Counted from the stretch's first letter, positions 24,455 to 33,707 are shown. The stretch: DNA of 54,623 bases from Candidatus Uhrbacteria bacterium (GCA_016188475.1 JACPHT010000005.1:1-54623), one strand, 5' to 3'. A program made the numbers and translations. The notes: generated by a model from the sequence alone, not told the origin.

Positions 24455-25707
24455 GCCAACAACTCCACATACAATTAACAAGATACCAAAAAACAACCCG
24501 CCGACCAAGGTGGGTTGTTTGGCTTCCGGCTCTATCTTTTCTTTTAATTTTTATATTTATCTATCAGATAACAACACTTTTTCTCACAAGAAACACTGTT
24601 TTTTCTGCTGCACCTGAAAATACTAAAATAGCAATCCAACTTTTGGTAAATGAAAAAACATTGCCAATTCTATCAAAAATCCTAAACACGGTTCCACTTA
24701 TTTCAAACAGAAGTTTCACACTGAAAGACATCCAACCTTTTGTTCATGGTGAAATTGGATGGTTTTTTCACGAAGATGGGGGCAGATCAATTGCGGTTCG
24801 ATCAAAAAAAAATGAACTTCCAACAAAACTTTTTGATGCAAACCAAATAATAGTTCAACAAATAAATTCTGATGTTTTTCTGCTAACAGACAAACTTCAA
24901 CCAATAGGCGGAATCAAATCAAAACATTCACTTGGAAACCTCATACCGTCATTTAAGCAAAAACTTGGAATGTTTTATGAGAAAGGGAAAAAGTCTGTCG
25001 TGATATCAGCGACAAAAGATGGAATCGTAATCCCTCTTTCAAATCAGGAAGCAATAAGCACATTTGATAGCAAAATAATCCAAGAAAATACATATATAGC
25101 ATTGAAACTTCCTCTTTTGGAAAAGGAAAATTTCGATATGTACCAAACTTTGTTTAAAGATCAGAATATCTTGCGATCTTTTTTTTCAACAGATGGGTTT
25201 TTGATGATGAAAGAAATCGAAAATCCAAAGTTTTTGCTTGTTTCAAAATCTGAGATGAACGATGAAGAAAAAATATCATTCTTACAAACAGAAATTGCGT
25301 TGAAAAATCCTTCAATAATCACTAAAAAACTTCCAGATAATACTCAAATGCAGGAATTTGTGTCAGATCCGAGTCTTGTATCGGTTGAACAAAAAATGAT
25401 CGAAGGTTTGGAATTCTACAAGGCGTCAACAAGTAATGAAGCTATTTTTGCAAGTAAAAAGGATGACTTAATAATTTCAAATAACGAGGAAATGATCAGA
25501 ATCTGGCTAAAAAATGAACAGAATAATAAAGTGTTAAAGATTTGTGACGCAAATGTCGCATTTTTATCTTTGAACGAATTTATTGAATCAAATTCGTTCA
25601 CGACCGAATTTTATAAAAACGATGTTTTAAGAACTCTCGCCGCAAATTTTAGGGTCGCATCTCTCGAAAAGAGCTGGAATTCAACAAAATTGAGGTTGTG
25701 TTTTTAA
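24451..25707 (+). CDS. Unknown single-pass membrane protein downstream of pnp
   Basis: 418 aa. A short basic N-terminus (RYQKTTRRPRW) leads into one transmembrane helix (about 27-47) and a long extracytoplasmic domain with no recognised family, loosely like DUF3352-type envelope proteins. The ATG overlaps the pnp stop by four bases. The first codons contain a perfect 9-bp hairpin (AAACAACCC/GGGTTGTTT, 24491-24520) that looks like a pnp terminator lacking a strong T-run. Codons are AT-rich like pnp. The orientation, cytoplasmic N-terminus and outer domain, is inferred. Confidence 0.7.
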   Translation: MSQQLHIQLTRYQKTTRRPRWVVWLPALSFLLIFIFIYQITTLFLTRNTVFSAAPENTKIAIQLLVNEKTLPILSKILNTVPLISNRSFTLKDIQPFVHGEIGWFFHEDGGRSIAVRSKKNELPTKLFDANQIIVQQINSDVFLLTDKLQPIGGIKSKHSLGNLIPSFKQKLGMFYEKGKKSVVISATKDGIVIPLSNQEAISTFDSKIIQENTYIALKLPLLEKENFDMYQTLFKDQNILRSFFSTDGFLMMKEIENPKFLLVSKSEMNDEEKISFLQTEIALKNPSIITKKLPDNTQMQEFVSDPSLVSVEQKMIEGLEFYKASTSNEAIFASKKDDLIISNNEEMIRIWLKNEQNNKVLKICDANVAFLSLNEFIESNSFTTEFYKNDVLRTLAANFRVASLEKSWNSTKLRLCF

Positions 25708-25708
25708 C

Positions 25709-25748
25709 TGTGGATAACTTATCAATAAGTATATATTATTGTGGATAA
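25709..25748 (+). promoter_or_regulatory. Two perfect DnaA boxes
   Basis: TGTGGATAA (exact complement of TTATCCACA) occurs at 25709-25717 and 25740-25748 in the same orientation, 31 bp apart, with ACTTAT/ATAAGT between them. It lies right after a stop codon, 11.5 kb from dnaA. Confidence 0.75.
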
Positions 25749-25830
25749 CTTTTTAAGTTTTTCAAACCATTTGAACACATCATTGTTTCAAAAAAACATT
25801 TTTTTGCTAAATTAAGCCAAACTTTGCTTA

Positions 25831-25859
25831 TTGATAAAATTTATTTTTTCTGATATCAT
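25831..25859 (+). promoter_or_regulatory. Probable promoter of the structured RNA
   Basis: TTGATA (25831-25836), a 17-bp spacer and TATCAT (25854-25859). Transcription would begin near 25866, at the GTGACC/GGTCGC hairpin. Confidence 0.6.
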
Positions 25860-25865
25860 ATAAGT

Positions 25866-26257
25866 GTGACCAAAATGGTCGCATCGTTCTTTATCTACAA
25901 TCTTGGGAGGTTTTCCGAAAGCTTTTTTGCAGGTGTCCCACGCTTGCTATCGCTATTCGGAAAACGTCTCACCGCTCTACTGTTCTGATAATAAAACAAA
26001 AACAGAACAGAAATAAATCTAGGTTAACTCGCAATAATATGAATTCATTCGAATTCATCGTGGGTAAAACCATGGAATGGTAGAGAGGTTGTGAACTTAG
26101 AGGAATAAATATGTGTTCACAGGGCGTCGAGTCGTACAGTTCAAATACTTGGACTTTACAGCCCGACGCCTATAGAACCGTATTTCCTCAATACTACGGG
26201 GCATAGCCGAAAAACACACTACATGTTACGCGGCTCACTGCCCTTCTTCTTTTTTTA
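25866..26257 (+). ncRNA. Large structured RNA, class not recognised
   Basis: About 390 nt without an ORF but with many perfect helices: GTTTTCCGAA/TTCGGAAAAC (25910-25919/25956-25965), CTGTTCTG/CAGAACAG (25980-25987/26003-26010), ATGAATTC/GAATTCAT (26039-26046/26051-26058), TGTGAAC/GTTCACA (26090-26096/26115-26121), GGCGTCG/CGACGCC (26123-26129/26164-26170) and a long-range CTCTA/TAGAG. A promoter precedes it and a GGGCA-GCCG/CGGC-TGCCC terminator with a T-run ends it at about 26257. Size fits tmRNA or RNase P RNA, but I see neither the tmRNA tRNA-like ends nor the RNase P GAGGAAAGTCC core, so it is left unassigned. Confidence 0.7.
26199..26257 (+). terminator. Terminator of the structured RNA
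   Basis: GGGCA (26199-26203)/TGCCC (26239-26243) and GCCG (26206-26209)/CGGC (26231-26234) form a two-step stem, followed by TTCTTCTTTTTTT. Confidence 0.7.
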
Positions 26258-26320
26258 GGAATATCTTTATTGATTCACTTTTCAATCAACTCGACATTGT
26301 CTCCATTTCTTCATAACTCT

Positions 26321-26349
26321 TTGCACAGATTCTGATATACTGATAGAGT
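26321..26349 (+). promoter_or_regulatory. Possible promoter of the dksA-like/lspA operon
   Basis: TTGCAC (26321-26326), a 17-bp spacer and TAGAGT (26344-26349). An alternative -10 TATACT lies at 26336-26341. Confidence 0.45.
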
Positions 26350-26370
26350 ATTTAGACTCAAAGAAACAAT

Positions 26371-26745
26371 ATGAACAAAGACTTTTACAATAAAATGAAG
26401 CAAAAACTGATTGAAGAAAAACAGGGGCTCGAACTTGAATTGTCAAAATTTGCGCATCGAAATCCAAAAGCGGCTGAAACTGATTTCAGCACGGATTTCC
26501 AAAACTTGGGCGATAAAGAAGATGAAAACGCATCCGAAGTGGCACGCTTTTCTGATAACCTTTCCCTTGAAGAAGAATTGGAAAAAGCATTGCGAGATGT
26601 TGAAAGCGCTCTTGCGATGATTGAAAACGGGACGTACGGAAAATGTAAATACTGTGGTCAAGAAATTGATGAACGCAGACTTTCCGCTCGCCCAACTTCA
26701 ACTTCATGCATTCAGTGTAAAAAAACATTGACACAAGAAATGTGA
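26371..26745 (+). CDS. TraR/DksA-family zinc-finger protein
   Basis: 124 aa. A coiled-coil N-terminal half (about 1-85, with an acidic DEN segment) is followed by a C4 zinc finger, C92-K-Y-C95 and C113-I-Q-C116. The IENGTYGKCKYCGQEIDERR block is the family hallmark. DksA-type proteins enter the RNA polymerase secondary channel with ppGpp; short family members in CPR are of unproven role. No SD. The stop overlaps lspA by ATGA, forming a two-gene operon. Confidence 0.9.
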   Translation: MNKDFYNKMKQKLIEEKQGLELELSKFAHRNPKAAETDFSTDFQNLGDKEDENASEVARFSDNLSLEEELEKALRDVESALAMIENGTYGKCKYCGQEIDERRLSARPTSTSCIQCKKTLTQEM

Positions 26746-27215
26746 AGCCTCGCTTTTTTATCTATTTTATTTTGATTCCAAGCGCGCTTATTGTTTTTTT
26801 TGACGAATTAATAAAATCCGTCGCAATAAAAAATTTCCCTGAAGAATCTTATCTCGCTTCACCAAAATTCCTTGAATTCGCAATTCACAAAAACTACGGT
26901 CTTGCCTTCGATATTCCGTTTAGACTCGAATTTGTAATAATCATTTCTGTAATACTTGGAATTTTTTTGCTTAGAATCGTTTTGAAAAATATATTCTTAA
27001 AACCTCGTATCGCTTTTTCAGTAATTCTTATTCTTCTTGGCGCGTCTGGAAATTTCTATGATCGGATAGTTTATGGATTTACTGTTGATTACATTATATT
27101 GTTTGGAAAAAGCGCAATAAATTTTTCAGACCTTATTATTATTCTCGGTGTTCTTTCTCTGTTATTGCTTTCATCAAAAAAACATTTGACAAATAATGAA
27201 ACTGTGATAGAATAA
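26742..27215 (+). CDS. lspA: Lipoprotein signal peptidase
   Basis: 157 aa, normal length, four transmembrane helices. Catalytic motifs are present: GASGNFYDRIVYGFTVDYI carries one active-site Asp and NFSDLIIILG the other, and KNYGLAFDIP is the conserved extracytoplasmic Asn-Gly loop. It cleaves prolipoprotein signal peptides after lipid modification. It is translationally coupled to the preceding DksA-like gene. The terminator after it ends exactly at the comM start codon. Confidence 0.95.
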   Translation: MKPRFFIYFILIPSALIVFFDELIKSVAIKNFPEESYLASPKFLEFAIHKNYGLAFDIPFRLEFVIIISVILGIFLLRIVLKNIFLKPRIAFSVILILLGASGNFYDRIVYGFTVDYIILFGKSAINFSDLIIILGVLSLLLLSSKKHLTNNETVIE

Positions 27216-27231
27216 TCATAGAAATCATAAA

Positions 27232-27260
27232 CCTCCCGTGACCTGGGAGGTTTTTGTTTT
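27232..27260 (+). terminator. lspA terminator adjacent to the comM start
   Basis: CCTCCC (27232-27237)/GGGAGG (27245-27250) with TTTTTGTTTT; the comM ATG begins at 27261. Confidence 0.8.
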
Positions 27261-28769
27261 ATGTTTCCAATAATATCTTCAGCAATTTACGGAGTTCGAG
27301 CGATTCCTGTTTCAATTGAAACAGATATTTCCGCTGGTCTTCCGCAATTCACAATCGTTGGTTTGCCAGACGCTTCTGTTCGCGAATCACGCGATAGAAT
27401 TCGTTCTGCCATAAAAAACAGCGGTCTCCATTTTCCAAGAGGTCGAGTCACTGTAAATCTCGCCCCAGCACATCTTCGCAAACAAGGCGCTCTTTATGAT
27501 TTACCTATCGCGCTTTCAATCCTGATTCAATCTGGAGAACTAAAGCTAAATACAATTGAACAGTCGGTATTGCTCGGCGAACTGGGACTTCATGGGGAAG
27601 TCAGAAGTGTGCAAGGAGTTCTTCCAACAGCAGTCATGGCAAACATGTTGGCTAAATATCTTTTATTTGTTCCGATCGATAACGCGAAGGAGGCGGCAAT
27701 AATCAGTAATATAAAAGTATTTGGAGTTGAAACATTTAAACAACTTCTAGCACATCTAAATGGCGATTCTTTGCTTGAGCCGTCGCTCCCAGAGCAACAA
27801 ATAGAACAACAGCATGAGATGTGTTTTTCTCAAATCTTCGGACAGTCTTTCGCAAAACGCGGGCTTGAAATCGCTGCCGCCGGCGGACACAACGTTCTGC
27901 TTCAAGGCCCGCCTGGAACTGGAAAAACGCTTCTTGCGCGAACTTTTCCTTCAATACTTCCAGCTCTTTCATACGAAGAAGCAATAGAAGTCGCAAGTAT
28001 CGCATCAATAGCGAACATTCCAAATAAAAACAATTTCCTTTCTTTTAACCGTCCATTTAGAAGCCCGCATCATTCATCTTCTGCTGTCTCACTTATAGGT
28101 GGTGGATCGTGGCCTGCTCCAGGGGAAGTAAGTTTAGCTCATCGCGGTGTTTTGTTTCTTGATGAGCTTCCAGAATTTCAACGTCATGTGCTTGAAAATT
28201 TAAGACAACCTCTTGAAGATGGAATTGTAACTGTCGCACGATCTGCTGGCGCATTTACATTCCCTGCTCGATTTCAACTTATTGCAACTCGTAATCCGTG
28301 TGCGTGTGGATTTATGAATGACCCAAAACGTGTTTGTGTTTGTTCAGCAAGGGAAATAGATAACTATCAAAAACGCCTTTCAGGTCCGCTTCTTGATCGG
28401 ATAGATATGGTAATCGATGTGCCGAATGTTAAACCAAAAGAAATGTCAGAAAGTCTGCAAGGAGAAACGTCAAAACAAATTCTTGTTCGTATTATATGTG
28501 CACGTAAAATACAAGAAGAACGTTTTTGTAAAACAACGATTAAACTCAATAACGAAATGCAATCATCAGATATTAAATCGTTTGCAAACATTTCTAAAAA
28601 AGCAAAAACGCTTCTTGATGAAGCGTTCTCTCATGGAATGATAAGTGCGCGAGGATATTTTCGTATTCAGAAAGTCGCACGCACAATCGCAGACCTTGCC
28701 CAGTCACAGACTGTTGAAGAAAATCATCTATCTGAAGCTTTGCAATTTCGTCTTTCTAAAAAAGAATAA
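27261..28769 (+). CDS. comM: YifB/ComM family Mg-chelatase-like AAA ATPase
   Basis: 502 aa. The N-terminal ChlI-like domain (about 1-170: GLPQFTIVGLPDASVRESRD, VNLAPAHLRKQGALYDLP) precedes an AAA+ core with Walker A GPPGTGKTLLAR, Walker B GVLFLDELPEF and sensor region LIATRNPCACG. A Cys pair/CVC cluster (NPCACGFMNDPKRVCVCS) is typical of the family. ComM is a branch-migration helicase that promotes integration of transformed DNA, and the gene is widespread in CPR. No SD: the ATG directly follows the lspA terminator. Confidence 0.94.
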   Translation: MFPIISSAIYGVRAIPVSIETDISAGLPQFTIVGLPDASVRESRDRIRSAIKNSGLHFPRGRVTVNLAPAHLRKQGALYDLPIALSILIQSGELKLNTIEQSVLLGELGLHGEVRSVQGVLPTAVMANMLAKYLLFVPIDNAKEAAIISNIKVFGVETFKQLLAHLNGDSLLEPSLPEQQIEQQHEMCFSQIFGQSFAKRGLEIAAAGGHNVLLQGPPGTGKTLLARTFPSILPALSYEEAIEVASIASIANIPNKNNFLSFNRPFRSPHHSSSAVSLIGGGSWPAPGEVSLAHRGVLFLDELPEFQRHVLENLRQPLEDGIVTVARSAGAFTFPARFQLIATRNPCACGFMNDPKRVCVCSAREIDNYQKRLSGPLLDRIDMVIDVPNVKPKEMSESLQGETSKQILVRIICARKIQEERFCKTTIKLNNEMQSSDIKSFANISKKAKTLLDEAFSHGMISARGYFRIQKVARTIADLAQSQTVEENHLSEALQFRLSKKE

Positions 28770-28771
28770 AT

Positions 28772-29146
28772 TCAACGTGTCCAAAAATATATTCCAACTA
28801 AAATAATTAGCCACAGAACCGCTAGCCAATCAAGAAAACGCATACGACTCTGAAACTCCGCCCAGCTTGCCCAAGCTCCATGTTTCCACGACCAACGTCG
28901 TCCAAAAATTAAAAGAATAAACAAAACAACAATACCAATAATTGGAACGAACGAAAGTAAAAACCAAATATAAAGCCGAGCTCCAAGCGCCCATCCTTGT
29001 GTAAAAAACATCGCTCCAAGAGACGGACCTCGTAAATATCTAGACTTAAGTTGTTCGTCTGGTTCAAGTACGAGATGAAAACCGCAAGAACTGCATTGTT
29101 TATTCCAAAGTTCAACTTCCTGTTTGCATTGTTGGCATGTTTGCAT
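28772..29146 (-). CDS. Zinc-ribbon membrane protein
   Basis: 124 aa. An N-terminal zinc ribbon (C4-Q-Q-C7, C18-S-S-C21) is followed by two or three hydrophobic helices (about 55-80 and 105-122). Small proteins with this layout are common but uncharacterised. It follows the M23 peptidase gene by 40 bases, likely the same transcript. The leader between them is a purine-rich degenerate repeat (AGTAGCAGAGTAGTAAAG). It ends two bases from the convergent comM stop. Confidence 0.78.
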   Translation of the reverse strand: MQTCQQCKQEVELWNKQCSSCGFHLVLEPDEQLKSRYLRGPSLGAMFFTQGWALGARLYIWFLLSFVPIIGIVVLFILLIFGRRWSWKHGAWASWAEFQSRMRFLDWLAVLWLIILVGIYFWTR

Positions 29147-29186
29147 ATTTTTCCATTTTCTATTCTGCTACTTTACTACTCTGCTA

Positions 29187-30422
29187 CTATCTTACATAAT
29201 CCAAAGGATTTTGGAATTTACCCTTCTTAATAACTTCAAAGTGCAAATGTGTTCCTGTTGATCTACCAGTTGTCCCAGTTCGTGCAAGCGCGTCTCCGGC
29301 TTTTACTACGTCTCCAACAGAAACAAAAAGTTTTGAGTGATGCGCATATCGGGTTACATATCCGTCACCATGATCAACTTCAACGGTGAGTCCATATCCT
29401 CCTCGCCATCCACTATAAATTACAACTCCGTCTCGAGCCGCATAACTATTAGTAGTGTAATCTCCGTCAATATCAACTCCTGTATGTCTCCAGCTAAAAT
29501 ATTGTGTAATCACACGCCAATCAGTTGGCCAAAGCCAATAACCTTCAACTGGTGGAGTTGATGAAGGAGGAACAAAGAGATTTGCAACAGATGAAGAACG
29601 TTTTGGCGCTTGAGAAATCGGTTCCCCGCCAGGAATCAAAAGTTCATCTCCAATTGAAAGACGGTCAGCACTAGCAAGTTTGTTTTGTTCAAGAATTTTT
29701 TCCGGCTCTACACCATAGCGTTGTGAAATTCTTGAAATAGTGTCGCCTGAACGAACGGTGTACAAAATACCGTTTGAAGGCAAGATCACAAGACTTTGTC
29801 CTGGTTGAATCGTACTTCTAAATGTAAGATTGTTCGACCAAAGAATAGTGCTGAGATTCAACCCAAACTTTTCAGAAATCTGACCAAGTGTATCTCCTTC
29901 TTGAACAACATATTTTTCGATATTGTCGCGTGTTGGAACAGAAGAAGCGGTACCAGCTCCTCCGGTTGTTGAAGTTACATACGACTGATCAAGATAGTTT
30001 AAATCTATATGCGCGCCAGCATCCAAAATAGTGTCATTTAGATAGGCGACGCTTGTTCCAGTTGAAATAATACTGTCGCTTGCGGTTACAACTTCAACAT
30101 CTTGCGAGTCGTCAACTGCGATAAGTGAATGCAAAATGCTTTTCTGCCCAAATGTTTGCGCGCGAACTTCGCGTGTGCTTATGTTTGCAAATACAACCGC
30201 AACAACCAAAACAACCATCATCGCATGAACTGTGTAACGATTGGTGATAATGCTTAAAAGCCTATGTTTTGTTGGACGCGCAACACGATAAATAAGATGT
30301 CGAATAAAAAAAGTGAATCGGTAAATTGGAATTCCAATCCATCGAATCAAAAAAAGCCCTATGATTGAAATTGGTTTGGTTATAATGCCAAACCCTGTTC
30401 CAGCGTAGCGCTTGAAGAGCAT
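29187..30422 (-). CDS. LysM-containing M23 family peptidoglycan endopeptidase
   Basis: 411 aa. A basic cytoplasmic N-terminus and a membrane segment (about 66-88) are followed by a Ser/Thr-rich stretch, two LysM domains (YVVQEGDTLGQISEKFGLN and YTVRSGDTISRISQRYGVE, about 160-270) and a C-terminal M23 peptidase with the metal-binding motifs HTGVDIDG and GTHLHFEV plus YGLTVEVDHGDGY. All zinc ligands are present, so it should be an active cell-wall endopeptidase tethered outside the membrane. The start at 30422 has no SD. It is divergent from hppA. Confidence 0.93.
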   Translation of the reverse strand: MLFKRYAGTGFGIITKPISIIGLFLIRWIGIPIYRFTFFIRHLIYRVARPTKHRLLSIITNRYTVHAMMVVLVVAVVFANISTREVRAQTFGQKSILHSLIAVDDSQDVEVVTASDSIISTGTSVAYLNDTILDAGAHIDLNYLDQSYVTSTTGGAGTASSVPTRDNIEKYVVQEGDTLGQISEKFGLNLSTILWSNNLTFRSTIQPGQSLVILPSNGILYTVRSGDTISRISQRYGVEPEKILEQNKLASADRLSIGDELLIPGGEPISQAPKRSSSVANLFVPPSSTPPVEGYWLWPTDWRVITQYFSWRHTGVDIDGDYTTNSYAARDGVVIYSGWRGGYGLTVEVDHGDGYVTRYAHHSKLFVSVGDVVKAGDALARTGTTGRSTGTHLHFEVIKKGKFQNPLDYVR

Positions 30423-30541
30423 GAGCCCGCGTAAAAAACCGAGAAGTCCGCGGACAACAAATTGTTTTATTTTGATTCGAATATATGTGTTATTAAACGC
30501 TTAAAATAATAACAAAAAATGATCGATCCGTCAATGAAACT

Positions 30542-30570
30542 TTGACAAAAAGCATTTTTTTTCCTAATAT
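30542..30570 (+). promoter_or_regulatory. hppA promoter
   Basis: TTGACA (30542-30547), a 17-bp spacer and TAATAT (30565-30570), about 70 bases upstream of the hppA ATG. Confidence 0.8.
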
Positions 30571-30638
30571 ATCCGCGTTCATCTGTTTAATCCTTAATTC
30601 CACTTGCTACTTTGCAACTCTACTACTTTATTTTACAT

Positions 30639-32630
30639 ATGCCTATTACTTACTACGCAATTGGTGCAGGAATTCTGGCACTTCTCTATGGAGTCGCTTT
30701 AATTCAATGGATTCTTAAACGTCCGGCTGGCGAAGGTAAAATGAAAGGTATCGCGCTTGCAATTCAAGAAGGCGCGAACGCTTACATGTCGCGCCAGTAC
30801 AAAGTGATAGCTGGAATCGGCGCTGTTATTTTTCTCATATTAGGATTTGCACTGAACTGGACACTTGCGATTGGATTTTTGGTTGGTGCGATTCTTTCCG
30901 GTCTTGCTGGTATTATCGGTATGTCAGTTTCAGTTCGCGCAAACGTTCGAACAGCAGAGGCAGCAAAAAACGGGCTGTCTGCAGCAATGGATATTGCGGC
31001 TCGTGGTGGTTCAGTCACAGGGCTTTTTGTAGTTGGTCTTGCGCTTATTGGCGTTGCTGGATTTTACGCGATAACAGGTGATGTTCAAGCGCTTGTCGGA
31101 CTTGGATTCGGTGGATCACTTATCAGTGTGTTTGCGCGTTTGGGCGGTGGAATCTTCACAAAAGCCGCTGATGTTGGAGCTGACTTGGTTGGAAAAACAG
31201 AAGCTGGAATTCCTGAAGATGATCCAAGAAACCCTGGAGTGATAGCTGATAATGTCGGAGATAATGTTGGTGACTGCGCTGGAATGGCGGCTGATTTATT
31301 TGAAACATATGCTGTAACAACAGTCGCGACAATGCTTCTTGGTTCACTTTTATTTGAAGGAAATCAGACAATAGTTGTTTATCCTTTGGCTCTTGGAGCA
31401 ATTGCTATTGTTGCATCAATAATTGGAACGTTCTTCATCAAAATCAGCGCGGACAAAAAAATCATGAAAGCATTGTACAAAGGTTTGATTGTTGCCGGAG
31501 TTCTAGCCGCGATTGGTTTTTATCCTGTTACAACAAAAATGCTTTCTGGTGTTTCTGGAATTCAACCAATGAATGTTTATTTCAGCGCGATCGTCGGACT
31601 AATTGTCACAGCTCTCATGATTGTAATAACAGAATTTTATACAAGCACAGCGCACAAACCAGTTCAGGAACTTGCAAAAGCTTCTGAATCCGGACACGGA
31701 ACAAACATTATTGCTGGAATTGCGCTTTCAATGAAATCAACCGCATTACCAGTTCTTTCAATCGTGCTTGGTATATTGGTTTCATATCAATTCGCCGGCT
31801 TGTTCGGAATCGCGATTGCGGCAATGGCAATGTTGTCACTCACAGGAATCATTGTTGCGATGGATGCTTATGGACCAATCACAGACAATGCTGGCGGCAT
31901 TGCTGAAATGGCAGAGCTTCCAAAAGAAGTGCGTGACGTTACTGATCCACTTGACGCAGTTGGCAACACAACAAAAGCAGTTACAAAAGCTTACGCGATC
32001 GGATCTGCAGGTCTCGCAACACTTGTTTTGTTTGGTGATTATATTCACGCAATCAAAGCCGAGGGTGTTGATGTTGTATTTACTCTTGTTGACCCGCGAG
32101 TGATTGCGGGACTCTTTCTCGGCGGTCTTGTTACATATCTTTTTGGCGCAATGGCAATGGAAGCTGTTGGAAAAGCGGCCGGCGCTGTTGTTGAAGAAGT
32201 TCGCCGACAGTTCCGTGAGATTCCTGGAATCATGCAAGGCACTGCAAAACCTGAATATGGAAAAGCAGTTGATATCGTAACTCAATCAGCGCTTCGAAGA
32301 ATGATCGCTCCTGCTGTCTTGGCAGTTTTATCTCCGATTGTTGTTGGATTTTTGCTTGGACCTGAAGCGCTCGGAGGACTTTTGATCGGTTCAATTATCA
32401 CTGGACTCTTTGTCGCAATTTCAATGACAACAGGTGGTGGAGCTTGGGACAATGCAAAGAAATTTATTGAGGCTGGAAACTACGGCGGTAAAGGATCTGA
32501 CGCTCATAAAGCAGCCATAACTGGAGACACTGTTGGAGATCCATATAAAGACACAGCTGGCCCAGCAATCAATCCGATGATAAAAATTTTGAATATTGTA
32601 GCTTTGTTGATCGTAGCGTTGATTGTGTAG
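30639..32630 (+). CDS. hppA: Membrane-bound ion-pumping pyrophosphatase
   Basis: 663 aa with about 16 transmembrane helices. The ATG at 30639 (MPITYYAIG) was preferred to a TTG nine codons earlier. Active-site loops are intact: [45 protein letters not shown] and [14 protein letters not shown]. The GNTTKA motif has Lys where K+-dependent enzymes have Ala, which predicts a K+-independent, probably proton-pumping enzyme. It couples PPi hydrolysis to membrane energisation, useful in cells with limited respiration. No SD; the leader is a degenerate CTACT repeat. An intrinsic terminator follows. Confidence 0.97.
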   Translation: MPITYYAIGAGILALLYGVALIQWILKRPAGEGKMKGIALAIQEGANAYMSRQYKVIAGIGAVIFLILGFALNWTLAIGFLVGAILSGLAGIIGMSVSVRANVRTAEAAKNGLSAAMDIAARGGSVTGLFVVGLALIGVAGFYAITGDVQALVGLGFGGSLISVFARLGGGIFTKAADVGADLVGKTEAGIPEDDPRNPGVIADNVGDNVGDCAGMAADLFETYAVTTVATMLLGSLLFEGNQTIVVYPLALGAIAIVASIIGTFFIKISADKKIMKALYKGLIVAGVLAAIGFYPVTTKMLSGVSGIQPMNVYFSAIVGLIVTALMIVITEFYTSTAHKPVQELAKASESGHGTNIIAGIALSMKSTALPVLSIVLGILVSYQFAGLFGIAIAAMAMLSLTGIIVAMDAYGPITDNAGGIAEMAELPKEVRDVTDPLDAVGNTTKAVTKAYAIGSAGLATLVLFGDYIHAIKAEGVDVVFTLVDPRVIAGLFLGGLVTYLFGAMAMEAVGKAAGAVVEEVRRQFREIPGIMQGTAKPEYGKAVDIVTQSALRRMIAPAVLAVLSPIVVGFLLGPEALGGLLIGSIITGLFVAISMTTGGGAWDNAKKFIEAGNYGGKGSDAHKAAITGDTVGDPYKDTAGPAINPMIKILNIVALLIVALIV

Positions 32631-32695
32631 CCCACGGCTTTAGACGTGGCGAAGGAGTGATGAAGTGAGAAAGTAAAGAAAAGCAAAAAAATAAG

Positions 32696-32740
32696 CGACT
32701 TACTGCTAAATCTATCAAAAAGCGGTAAGTCGTTTTTTAT
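32696..32740 (+). terminator. hppA terminator
   Basis: 11-bp stem CGACTTACTGC (32696-32706)/GCGGTAAGTCG (32722-32732, one G-U pair) followed by TTTTTT. Confidence 0.85.
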
Positions 32741-32741
32741 T

Positions 32742-32872
32742 GAGAGATTGTTGCAATACTTCTATTCTTGCCTGAGCTTGTCGAAGGCTGTAGGCAAATA
32801 AGCCAAATTTTACCCATTCGACAGGCTCAGGGAATAAAATTTGGCTTTTGAACAGAGTTTTTCAACGGTCTC
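32742..32872. repeat. Palindromic TIR element, copy A
   Basis: Nested inverted repeats: outer GAGA...GTTG...AC left end versus GAGTTTTTCAACGGTCTC right end; middle CCTGAGCTTGTCGAAGG (32771-32787) versus TTCGACAGGCTCAGG; inner GCCAAATTTTA (32802-32812) versus TAAAATTTGGC (32835-32845). No ORF. Same family as copies at 40035, 43418 and 51178. Confidence 0.8.
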
Positions 32873-32882
32873 TTTGTGCTTA

Positions 32883-32910
32883 TTGACATAAAATAATACT
32901 TGTGTAAAAT
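32883..32910 (+). promoter_or_regulatory. Promoter of the ParB-like accessory operon
   Basis: TTGACA (32883-32888), a 16-bp spacer and TAAAAT (32905-32910), about 60 bases upstream of the first GTG. Confidence 0.75.
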
Positions 32911-32972
32911 AGCCTGTTCATCGCGGATTTGCCGCTTTGGACTTGGTTTCACACAAATATGGAGGGATTTAT

Positions 32973-33707
32973 GTGAGAAGCGAAGGATTGCGAGGACATA
33001 TAGAAGATTGTGTACGTGACCTTGCCGGAAGGCTTGAATCAAGATATCCAAAAGGTTCAAGATCCTGCGCATTCATCAGACAACCAATCGCAGACTTCTG
33101 CGGTGTGGGATTGAAAACCGCCACAAGGTGGCTTCACAGCCCAGACTCTCTTCCAAACGGAACCCAGCTCATAAAGCTCATGTGTTATTTACAAATGATC
33201 GGCTACCGTGTAATTGAGTGGGAGAAAATCCCGGTTGCTCGCAGGAACTTTGCGGAACTTCTAGGATTCGGGATCCTTTCGGTAGAGCAAGCTCGCGTGA
33301 TAATCGGTTACTCCACAACAACCACAACTTATCAAGTCCTACTTGGCCACTACGGTACAAGCAAGGACAAAGATGGGATTATGTGGGAAACGTGGAAATC
33401 GAAAATGGGCGAGCTCGAGGGAGTGAAATCGGATGCTCTGCAAAAATATCGTCTTGATCTCTCAAGTGTAAAACAGCCGAGAACAGAAACTCAAGGACAG
33501 ATTCCTCAAGCAATCGCTCCAACTCGATTTACGGCGATATCCTATTTCATGGACGGCTTGAAAGCACTGCTTGAGGATAAATCTTTCATAAACACTGAAC
33601 TTGACTCTGCTGACGTTGCGCCGCTCAAAGAAACTATAAGCAGACTCCAACAAGTTTTGAGTGTTATACACTCGAAACTGAAAGGAGATGCTAATGACGA
33701 CGAATGA
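32973..33707 (+). CDS. Unknown protein, first gene of the ParB-like operon
   Basis: 244 aa from the GTG at 32973, chosen because GGAGGG lies seven bases upstream; the frame extends to a TTG at 32937 without an SD. The N-terminal 90 residues look like a small helical DNA-binding region: IADFCGVGLKTATRWLHSP fits a helix-turn-helix with a DNA-recognition helix, and NGTQLIKLMCYLQMIGY resembles Xre-type helix 5. The C-terminal 60 residues are helical and may dimerise. No known family. The end overlaps the next start by 14 bases. Codons are G/C-rich. Confidence 0.72.
   Translation: MRSEGLRGHIEDCVRDLAGRLESRYPKGSRSCAFIRQPIADFCGVGLKTATRWLHSPDSLPNGTQLIKLMCYLQMIGYRVIEWEKIPVARRNFAELLGFGILSVEQARVIIGYSTTTTTYQVLLGHYGTSKDKDGIMWETWKSKMGELEGVKSDALQKYRLDLSSVKQPRTETQGQIPQAIAPTRFTAISYFMDGLKALLEDKSFINTELDSADVAPLKETISRLQQVLSVIHSKLKGDANDDE

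Noticed and set aside
25866-26257. tmRNA or RNase P RNA assignment
   Set aside because: No tRNA-like ends, tag frame or GAGGAAAGTCC/ACAGAAA core could be found on the transcribed strand, so it was left unassigned rather than named.
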